Virus record (IMG/VR): IMGVR_UViG_3300027749_000371
Coordinates: 1-30,131 of that record
Length of the DNA: 30,131 bases
Source: a virus
Reading direction: 5' to 3' (one strand)
The notes beneath the pieces are model-generated. The model did not search any database. It was not told the DNA's origin and saw nothing but the letters and a program-made list of their open reading frames with translations. Below are positions 15,008 to 22,484 of the stretch, in pieces; the first letter of the stretch is position 1; every line of letters begins with the position of its first letter. The translations under genes were made by a program, and so were the position numbers.

Positions 15008-18000
15008 ATGAGTGACGGTAACACCAATAACACAGTTTTCATACAAAAATTATTCACAAGCCGAGATAATTTTACCGAAGGTAATGTCCAAGAAGCTACT
15101 GCCAACGCTCTTGCCTTTGTAGGCCAAGAGGGCCGCATTTGGTGGGAACCAACTACAAACAGTTTTTACTATAGTGATGGTAACACTCCCGGCGGTGTGC
15201 CGATTGGCGGCAGCGGCTCGGGCAATGGTGTACCTGGCGGACCAACCAACACGATACAATATAATGCAGGCGGCGGATCTTTTGGAGGTACTAGCAACTT
15301 AACAATCTCTGGCAACGGTATGGCTGTTGTAGGTAATGTTAGTGCAGCATACTTTATTGGTAACGGTAGCAGCTTAACTAATATGGCAGGCGGTAACATA
15401 ACGGGTACGGTTGCAAATGCAACTTACGCAACTACTGCCGGCGCAACAAATAGTGTAGCCGGTGCTAACGTAAGCGGTGAAGTCAGTTATGCAGCAACTG
15501 CAAACGCAGTGGCGGCGGCAAATGTTGCCGGTTTAGGTAATGTATCATTATTAAATTATGATGGTAATGCGGGTAATGTATTGTACGGCAACGGCGTGTT
15601 TGCCAACGCACCAAGCGGCGGCGGCAGTTATGGCGATAGTAATGTTGCTACATTTTTAGCAAGTTACGGTAGCAATACAATCAGCACTACCGGTAATATC
15701 ACAGCAGGTAATATTATTGGTAATGGGCAGGCATTGACAAGTATTTCAGCCGCTAATGTCAGTGGTACAGTAGCGAACGCAACGTATGCAGATACTGCCG
15801 GAGCAGCTAATCTTGTTGACGGGGCTAATGTTTCAGGTGCAGTAGTTCTTGCAACATATGCCACCACAGCAAACTCAGTGGCAGGTGCTAATGTTTCAGA
15901 TACTGTAGCAAATGCAACCTATGCAGATACGTCCGGAGTTTCATATTCAGTTGACATAGCAAATGTTGTTGGAATTGGTAATATTGCCACTATCAATCTA
16001 GATGGTAATGTAAGTAACATCTTAGCAGGCGATGGCAATTGGATTGCTGCCCCAGCAAGTGGCGGAAACACGGATAACATCAGCAACGGAACAAGTAATG
16101 TTTCTATTCCGGTAGTTGATGGTAATGTTTATGTCAATGCTAACAGTGTACAATGGATATTTGGTACAGACAGTAAACTAACAGTACCAACACTTAGCGG
16201 ACAAGAAAATTATATCACCGAAGATCCAATGAACGGTGACATGGTTCTATACGGATCAGATGGAGTTAGATTAGCTAGCGGGTTTGGTCCAGTTGCTGAA
16301 TTAGTATTTGATGGAACCGGCAGTCTATCTATTCCTAATTACGGTTTGGCAAACTTAGGTAACTTAGTAATCTCAAACTACTTTAGCGGTGATGGTTCAT
16401 TATTGTCTAACATTAATGGTGCTAACGTCAGTGAAGTAGCTACTGCAAACTATGCAACTTATTCCGGTACTGCATATTCAGTAGATGGAGCAAACGTCAG
16501 TGGTGAAGTGGCTACTGCAAACTATGCAACTTATTCCGGTACTGCAAGTACCGCTAACTCAGTAGCTGGTGCTAATGTAAGTGGTGAAGTGGCTACTGCA
16601 AACTATGCAACTTATTCCGGTACTGCAAGTACCGCTAACTCAGTAGCTGGTGCTAATGTAAGTGGTACTGTTGCTAATGCAACCTACTCTACATATGCCG
16701 GTACTGCTTATGCAGTAGATGGCGCCAATGTAAGTGGTACAGTTGCTAACGCAACTTATGCAATTACAGCAGGAACTGCATATTCAGTAGATGCAGCAAA
16801 CATTAGCGGAACCGTTAATCTTGCAAATTATGCAACAACGGCAAACTCTGTATTAGGGTCCAATGTAAGTGGAGCTGTAGGTCTTGCTACGTATGCAACA
16901 ACAGCAAATAGTGTATCGGGATCTAATGTAAGCGGTGCCGTAGGTCTTGCTACATATGCAACGTTAGCAAACGCCGTAGCAGGTGCTAATGTTACCGGTC
17001 AAGTTAGTTATGCTGCTACAGCAAATGCAGTAGCTGGAGCAAATGTTAGCGGTGCGGTGTCTTTCGCAACAACAGCAAATGCAGTAGCTGGCGCTAACGT
17101 ATCAGGTCAAGTCAACTATGCGGCTACAGCTAACGCCGTAGCTGGTGCTAATGTATCAGGTCAAGTCAACTATGCGGCTACGGCTAACGCAGTAGCTGGT
17201 GCTAATGTAAGCGGTACTGTAGCAAATGCGACATATGCAGTGACAACGGATACTGCAAACTCAGTAGCTGGTGCTAACGTTTCGGGCGCAGTATCTTTTG
17301 CAACAACAGCAAACTCGGTAGCTGGTGCTAACGTAAGTGGCCAAGTTGGATTTGCAGCAATAGCTAACTCAGTATCAGTAGCAAATGTGGTCGGTATAGG
17401 AAACATCGCTACAATCAACCTAAATAACACTGGATCACAGGTACTAGCAGGTAACGGTGTTTGGGTTGTGCCATCCGGAACATACAGCAACAGCAATGTG
17501 GCAAATTATTTACCTAACTACACCGGAAATATGGGTAATTTAGGCAACGTCACTGCAGGTACATTGATTGTCATTGGCAATGCCAATGTTCAAGGTACGC
17601 TAACCTATAATCAGGTAAGTTATATCACTACCAGTAATCTAGCAATTGGTGTTGGCAATACTGAAACGGGAATAAATGTAAGTGGCGGCGGTATCGTTGT
17701 AGGTAATACTGCTGAAGCAGCGTTTCTTTATAGCTATCCAGCACAAGAATGGCAGAGTAACATTGGTCTTTCTGCAATAGGTAATGTTTCGGGTGCAAAT
17801 ATTAATACAGCCGGAAATGTAAATGCTACTAATGCAAATTTAGGCGACGTGGTAACTGCAAATTACTTTGTGGGCGACGGTAGCAACCTAAGTAATATAC
17901 AAGGTTCAAACGTATCGGGTGCAGTATCTTTTGCAACAACAGCAAACTCAGTAGCCGGAGCAAATGTATCAGGCGAGGTTTCATTTGCAGCAACAGCAAA

Positions 18001-20245
18001 TGCAGTAGCTGGTGCTAACGTATCGGGAGCTGTTGGATTAGCTACATACGCAACAACAGCGAACTCGGTAACCGGCGCTAATGTAAGTGGGGAAGTTGCA
18101 TTTGCAGCTACTGCTAATTCAGTTGCCGGTGCCAACGTCAGCGGACAAGTTAATTACGCTGCCACAGCAAATTTGGTTGCTGGCGCTAATGTAAGCGGCA
18201 CTGTAGCAAATGCAAACTATGCAACCTATTCCGAAACAGTTTTAACCAACGCTCAACCTAATATCACATCAGTAGGTACATTAACAAATTTACAAATTGG
18301 TTCAAGCACGCCTAATGTTTCTATTAATAGCTCAGGCAACGTAACTGCTAACACAATAATTGCAAATCTGTTCACATCATCCGGTGACGCTTTATTTGGT
18401 ACTACCACAGGAAATACTCTTCTTGCAGGTGTTGGTCTTACAGCTGGAACAGAGAGTACAGGTAATCTTACTGCCGGTATATCGTTAAACTGGAATGTTC
18501 CAAAATTTGGAGGAGGTTTAGGTAATGTTACTCTTTCCGCCGGTAACTCAGCTACTACAATGTATAATTATTGGACGTTTGACTCTAACGGAAACCTAAC
18601 ACTACCAAACGGTACACGTATTAGTGGTAACGGCATCCCAATTATACGAGTTGGTACTAATGATGCAGCCTCTGGTTATATTGGGCATTTTCCAAGTATG
18701 GAATTTGGTACGCCTCAAATTGAGAGTACTTGGACTGTAAATGGGCCAGGGGTTACTAATGGTATAATTGATGGTGTTGACAATTTTACCCATCAGGTTG
18801 CTTTATTGGTATCTGATGGGCAGCAGTTTCAAAACGGAGGAACATATTCGTTTACTGCCCCGACCACTCCAGCAAGTTCTAATATTGTTGTTAATGGCAA
18901 TAACTTTTCTTTTGGTTATGATGGCAGTCTAGGATTACCCGGGAACATCAATAACGCTAATGTAATACAAGCAAATACATTTATTGGTAACATTTCAGGT
19001 GCTAATGTCACTAGTACCGTAGCGAATGCTACATACGCAGTAACAGCAGGTACGGCAAATAGTGTAGCTGGTGCTAACGTTTCGGGTGCGGTAAGTCTTG
19101 CTACGTTTGCAACAACAGCAAATAGTGTAGCCGGTGCTAACGTATCAGGTCAAGTCAACTATGCGGCTACGGCTAACGCAGTTGCCGGTGCTAACGTTTC
19201 GGGTGCGGTAAGTCTTGCTACGTCTGCGACAACAGCAAACGCCGTAGCAGGTGCTAATGTTACGGGTGAAGTTGGATTTGCAGCTACTGCTAATTCAGTT
19301 GCCGGTGCCAATGTCACCGGTCAAGTTAGTTATGCCGCTACAGCAAATGCAGTAGCTGGCGCTAACGTATCAGGTCAAGTCAACTATGCGGCTACAGCTA
19401 ACGCAGTAGCTGGTGCTAATGTAAGCGGTACTGTAGCAAATGCGACATATGCAACGAGTGCAGGTTCTGCAACGAGTGCAGGTTCTGCCACAACTGCGGC
19501 GACAGTAACAACAAACGCACAACCAAATGTCACTTCGGTTGGCACATTATCAGCACTAGTTGTAGGTAATGCCACCGCAAACTCAACTTTTGGTAATGGT
19601 ACACTCGTAGCAACAGGCAATGCTACTGTTGGTAACTTAGGCTTTGGTTCTGGCGTCATCACCGGTACAGGTAATATCACTGCCAACGTAGCAACTTTTA
19701 CAACTGGTAATATCCCAACACTCAATAGTGGTGTGATACAGAATGGTAATAGTAATATTACTGTTACTGCAAATGGTAATACTGCAATATATTACCAAGG
19801 AACTCAAAAAGTACAGATTAATGCTTCTGGAATAAACTTGACCGGTGGAATACTTGTAAGCACATATGTAAATTCAAGTACTGTAACTGCAACATCAACT
19901 GTAACAGCGGGATCATTTCTAGTTTCGGGTATTTCCACTGGTGTGACTGCTCTTGGAACCGCATATGCTAACGCATATTTTGTAACTAAAGGTTATACAA
20001 TAATAACTACGGTTACTTCAACAAACAATGGTGTAGCTCTTGGAACTGGCACCTACCCCGGACTCCAATTAACTATAACTAATGCTACTGCAAATGCAGC
20101 GAATGTATGGCCTTACCTTGCAACCGGAAAGATTAATAATCTAGGAGCCGGCGTTCCTTATGTCCTGTCAGGAAACACTACTCAAACCTTTTATTGTGCT
20201 GCTACCGGCGCCACCAGTTGGTTCTACACTTTAGGCCCTAATTAA
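15008..20245 (+). CDS. Giant repeat-containing tail-fibre-like protein
   Basis: The protein has 1745 residues. The N-terminal region (about 1-75: FIQKLFTSRDNF, VGQEGRIWWEP, SDGNTPGGVP) matches the head of many phage fibre proteins. The body carries more than 30 copies of a unit built around GANVSG(T/Q/E/A)V followed by A-T-x triplets. Most full units are 18, 21, 24 or 27 residues long, that is, multiples of three. These blocks are separated by non-repeat modules such as GDGSxLSNI and NITSVGTLTNL. The C-terminus (about 1670-1745) is non-repetitive and would be the receptor-facing tip. AAGGAG precedes the ATG. The composition is very rich in Ala, Asn, Val, Gly, Ser and Thr, and low in charge. 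Expected role: host recognition; the repeats favour length and specificity variation by recombination. Confidence 0.85.
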   Translation: MSDGNTNNTVFIQKLFTSRDNFTEGNVQEATANALAFVGQEGRIWWEPTTNSFYYSDGNTPGGVPIGGSGSGNGVPGGPTNTIQYNAGGGSFGGTSNLTISGNGMAVVGNVSAAYFIGNGSSLTNMAGGNITGTVANATYATTAGATNSVAGANVSGEVSYAATANAVAAANVAGLGNVSLLNYDGNAGNVLYGNGVFANAPSGGGSYGDSNVATFLASYGSNTISTTGNITAGNIIGNGQALTSISAANVSGTVANATYADTAGAANLVDGANVSGAVVLATYATTANSVAGANVSDTVANATYADTSGVSYSVDIANVVGIGNIATINLDGNVSNILAGDGNWIAAPASGGNTDNISNGTSNVSIPVVDGNVYVNANSVQWIFGTDSKLTVPTLSGQENYITEDPMNGDMVLYGSDGVRLASGFGPVAELVFDGTGSLSIPNYGLANLGNLVISNYFSGDGSLLSNINGANVSEVATANYATYSGTAYSVDGANVSGEVATANYATYSGTASTANSVAGANVSGEVATANYATYSGTASTANSVAGANVSGTVANATYSTYAGTAYAVDGANVSGTVANATYAITAGTAYSVDAANISGTVNLANYATTANSVLGSNVSGAVGLATYATTANSVSGSNVSGAVGLATYATLANAVAGANVTGQVSYAATANAVAGANVSGAVSFATTANAVAGANVSGQVNYAATANAVAGANVSGQVNYAATANAVAGANVSGTVANATYAVTTDTANSVAGANVSGAVSFATTANSVAGANVSGQVGFAAIANSVSVANVVGIGNIATINLNNTGSQVLAGNGVWVVPSGTYSNSNVANYLPNYTGNMGNLGNVTAGTLIVIGNANVQGTLTYNQVSYITTSNLAIGVGNTETGINVSGGGIVVGNTAEAAFLYSYPAQEWQSNIGLSAIGNVSGANINTAGNVNATNANLGDVVTANYFVGDGSNLSNIQGSNVSGAVSFATTANSVAGANVSGEVSFAATANAVAGANVSGAVGLATYATTANSVTGANVSGEVAFAATANSVAGANVSGQVNYAATANLVAGANVSGTVANANYATYSETVLTNAQPNITSVGTLTNLQIGSSTPNVSINSSGNVTANTIIANLFTSSGDALFGTTTGNTLLAGVGLTAGTESTGNLTAGISLNWNVPKFGGGLGNVTLSAGNSATTMYNYWTFDSNGNLTLPNGTRISGNGIPIIRVGTNDAASGYIGHFPSMEFGTPQIESTWTVNGPGVTNGIIDGVDNFTHQVALLVSDGQQFQNGGTYSFTAPTTPASSNIVVNGNNFSFGYDGSLGLPGNINNANVIQANTFIGNISGANVTSTVANATYAVTAGTANSVAGANVSGAVSLATFATTANSVAGANVSGQVNYAATANAVAGANVSGAVSLATSATTANAVAGANVTGEVGFAATANSVAGANVTGQVSYAATANAVAGANVSGQVNYAATANAVAGANVSGTVANATYATSAGSATSAGSATTAATVTTNAQPNVTSVGTLSALVVGNATANSTFGNGTLVATGNATVGNLGFGSGVITGTGNITANVATFTTGNIPTLNSGVIQNGNSNITVTANGNTAIYYQGTQKVQINASGINLTGGILVSTYVNSSTVTATSTVTAGSFLVSGISTGVTALGTAYANAYFVTKGYTIITTVTSTNNGVALGTGTYPGLQLTITNATANAANVWPYLATGKINNLGAGVPYVLSGNTTQTFYCAATGATSWFYTLGPN
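16501..16662 (+). repeat. Two perfect tandem 81-bp repeats in the fibre gene
   Basis: Copies at 16501-16581 and 16582-16662 are identical and encode 27 residues each (GEVATANYATYSGTAS and following). A diverged copy lies just upstream at about 16420-16500. Perfect identity at all codon positions implies a recent duplication. Confidence 0.9.
17092..17240 (+). repeat. Fibre-gene repeat block A (near-identical to 19362-19452)
   Basis: This block contains two successive 54-bp units (GQVNYAATANAVAGANVS) followed by a GTVANATYA unit. The second half is almost base-for-base the same as the block around 19352-19452, with about three mismatches over about 100 nt, although the copies are 2.2 kb apart. 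Confidence 0.85.
19352..19452 (+). repeat. Fibre-gene repeat block B (near-identical to 17143-17240)
   Basis: This is the distant near-identical copy of the block within 17092-17240. Such low divergence at synonymous sites between distant copies suggests gene conversion or recent segmental duplication inside the fibre gene. Confidence 0.85.
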
Positions 20246-20317
20246 TGCAGAATGACATGCGAGTATAAGGTAATCATCTAAGCGAGCAATCTTTCTCAAA
20301 GAAGTAGTATATTGGCT

Positions 20318-20325
20318 ACTAAATA
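20318..20325 (+). promoter_or_regulatory. T4-type late promoter (ACTAAATA)
   Basis: The box is followed by ACACT and ATG at 20331, the same 5-nt spacing as at other late genes, with no Shine-Dalgarno sequence. The first two bases depart from the consensus. Confidence 0.5.
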
Positions 20326-20330
20326 ACACT

Positions 20331-22463
20331 ATGAGTAACAAGTCAGGCCAATCGGAACTAGTCAAAAGTCCATACACAAAAACACACTTTGTTAATCAGC
20401 AACAGATAGATGAATTTGTGGCTTGCTGTGATCAAGTTACTGGTCACTTATATTTCATGGATAACTTCTTTTACATACAACATCCTACTAAGGGTAGCAT
20501 GGTGTATCACCCGTGGGATTATCAAAAGCGGCTGATACATACATATCATAACTATAGGTTCAGTATCTCTCTGATGCCTAGACAGTCAGGCAAGTGTTTT
20601 GGAATAAATACTACAGTTAAAATAAAAAATATTCACACCGGTAAGGTTGAAGAAATAACTATAGGAAAATTTTATGAACGATTTAGTAACTTGTCTAATT
20701 TGCTCAACAGAGATGAAGGAATTGCACTCTCATCTATTCAGAAAACACAATATGACAGTGACCAAATACAAAGAAGTCTATCCGAAACAAGTGCTTCAAG
20801 AATGTCTGAACTTTCTGAATCAGTAGAAAGAAAATTTATAGAGTCATACGAAATAACCGATTATGAAATAACCACTGACACAGGATGGAAACCAATAACA
20901 CACCTCCATCGTACTATTCCGTACAATGTTTGGGAAATTAAAACTGTAACAGGATTAATTTTGCAATGCGCCGACACTCATATTTTGTTTGATGGCTCAA
21001 TGAATCAAGTTTTTGCAAAAGACTTAACTATTGGTTCGCATATTCATACTGTTAACGGAATAGAAAAAATTAAACATATTAGAGAAACAAATAATATTGA
21101 AAATATGTTCGATTTAACTATTAGAGATGAAAATCACAGATTTTATTCAAATGGTATTTTAAGTCATAATTCTACAAGTGCTGCCGGATACTTGTTGTGG
21201 TACGCTATGTTTGTACCAGACTCTACTATATTAATTGCAGCACACAAATATCAAGGTGCTCAAGAAATCATGCAGCGTATTAGGTATGCTTATGAAAACT
21301 GCCCTAATCACATTAAAGCGGGGGTGACAACCTATAACAAGGGCAGTTTAGACTTTGAAAACGGTAGTCGTATTGTTTCGGCAACTACTACTGAAAACAC
21401 GGGTCGTGGTATGTCTATTACGCTACTTTATTTGGACGAGTTCGCATTCGTGCGACCAACTATCGCCGAACAATTCTGGACTTCAATTACTCCTACACTG
21501 AGTACAGGTGGTAAAGCAATCATTACTTCAACCCCAAATTCGGACGAAGATCAATTTGCTCTTATTTGGAAAGGGGCAAACAAAACAGAAGATGAGTTTG
21601 GTAATATAACAGAAGTTGGAATAAACGGATTTAAAGCGTATCGCGCAGATTGGAGAGAACAGCCCGGAAGAGATGATAAATGGGCAGAAGAAATGAAGGC
21701 TCAGCTAGGACAAGATAAGTTCAACCGTGAAATAAATTGCCAATTTATCATCGCCGATGAAACGCTGATCAATCCAAATACTTTGATAATGTTAGAAGGT
21801 ATAGAACCTATTAATAGAATGGGTCAAATCAGATGGTATAAACAACCAACTAAGGGTAATATTTACGTAGTTGGATTAGATCCAAGCTTGGGTACTGGTG
21901 GAGATCCGGCTGCTATAGAAATCTTTGAAGCAGATACTACAACACAAATTGGGGAATGGAAACACAACAAGACTGATATTCCTAGTCAGATTAAGCTGTT
22001 AGCAGAAATAAACAAATATATTGTAGAAAGAACGAATGAACCTAATAACCTATATTATTCACTAGAAAATAACTCTATAGGTGAGGCAGCAATTATTTCA
22101 CTAAACGAATACGGAGAAGCTAATATTCCTGGAATATTTATTAGCGAACCCGGTAAAAAGCGTAAGGGATTCAATACAACCAATAAGAGTAAATTAGCAG
22201 CTTGTGCTAAGTTTAAAACTCTGCTAGAAAGTAAAAAACTAACAATTTATAGTCGCAGCTTAATATCTGAGTTAAAGACCTTTGTAGCCTCAGGTGGAAG
22301 TTATGCTGCCAAAATAGGGGATACTGACGATCTTATTATGGCTACATTGCTAATTATTAGGATTTTTAAGCTGTTAAGTGATTACCACGTAGATTTAGAG
22401 TCGCAAATGCGTGACCATGCGGAAGTTAAGATGCCTTTGCCCTTCTTTGCAGTCTTTGGTTAG
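20331..22463 (+). CDS. terL: Large terminase subunit (T4 gp17-like), interrupted by an intein
   Basis: The 710-residue precursor is the motor ATPase/nuclease that packages DNA into proheads. The ATPase P-loop would read PRQSGKSTSAAGY but is split after K88 by a 192-residue intein (residues 89-280); splicing leaves a 518-residue enzyme. Walker B is LLYLDEF (D369, E370 in precursor numbering), followed by a coupling motif TSTPN. The C-terminal nuclease shows VVGLDPSLGTGGD, SLENNSIG and GDTDDLIMA, which supply the acidic metal ligands. The mature length is somewhat below the 610 residues of T4 gp17, and no small subunit is recognisable next to it. The late box is 5 nt from the ATG. Confidence 0.95.
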   Translation: MSNKSGQSELVKSPYTKTHFVNQQQIDEFVACCDQVTGHLYFMDNFFYIQHPTKGSMVYHPWDYQKRLIHTYHNYRFSISLMPRQSGKCFGINTTVKIKNIHTGKVEEITIGKFYERFSNLSNLLNRDEGIALSSIQKTQYDSDQIQRSLSETSASRMSELSESVERKFIESYEITDYEITTDTGWKPITHLHRTIPYNVWEIKTVTGLILQCADTHILFDGSMNQVFAKDLTIGSHIHTVNGIEKIKHIRETNNIENMFDLTIRDENHRFYSNGILSHNSTSAAGYLLWYAMFVPDSTILIAAHKYQGAQEIMQRIRYAYENCPNHIKAGVTTYNKGSLDFENGSRIVSATTTENTGRGMSITLLYLDEFAFVRPTIAEQFWTSITPTLSTGGKAIITSTPNSDEDQFALIWKGANKTEDEFGNITEVGINGFKAYRADWREQPGRDDKWAEEMKAQLGQDKFNREINCQFIIADETLINPNTLIMLEGIEPINRMGQIRWYKQPTKGNIYVVGLDPSLGTGGDPAAIEIFEADTTTQIGEWKHNKTDIPSQIKLLAEINKYIVERTNEPNNLYYSLENNSIGEAAIISLNEYGEANIPGIFISEPGKKRKGFNTTNKSKLAACAKFKTLLESKKLTIYSRSLISELKTFVASGGSYAAKIGDTDDLIMATLLIIRIFKLLSDYHVDLESQMRDHAEVKMPLPFFAVFG
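20595..21170 (+). other. Mini-intein inside the terminase P-loop
   Basis: This in-frame, 192-codon element begins with Cys (CFGINTTVKIKN) and ends HN before Ser (GILSHN followed by ST). These are the hallmark splice-junction residues: Cys1, penultimate His, terminal Asn and +1 Ser. Block B is LQCADTHILF, with the conserved His but Ala instead of Thr three residues earlier. Blocks F/G are FDLTIRDENHRFYSNG. No LAGLIDADG or HNH homing endonuclease is visible; the middle is a hydrophilic spacer. The element is visibly more AT-rich than the flanking terminase coding sequence. Confidence 0.92.
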
Positions 22464-22471
22464 CATATTGG

Positions 22472-22479
22472 AATAAATA
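22472..22479 (+). promoter_or_regulatory. T4-type late promoter (AATAAATA)
   Basis: AATAAATA followed by TTACT and then ATG at 22485 predicts transcription starting on the A of the start codon. No Shine-Dalgarno sequence is present. Confidence 0.65.
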
Positions 22480-22484
22480 TTACT

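Noticed and set aside
16420-17400. Regular repeats that could suggest a CRISPR array
   Set aside because: The repeats are translated in frame, vary in length by codon triplets and have no unique spacers of constant length; they are protein repeats.
17170-17496. 108-codon minus-strand frame and similar ones at 15664-15867, 17863-18135 and 19384-19725
   Set aside because: They are antisense to the repetitive fibre gene; their Ala/Thr/Val/Pro repeats simply mirror the GANVSG repeats.
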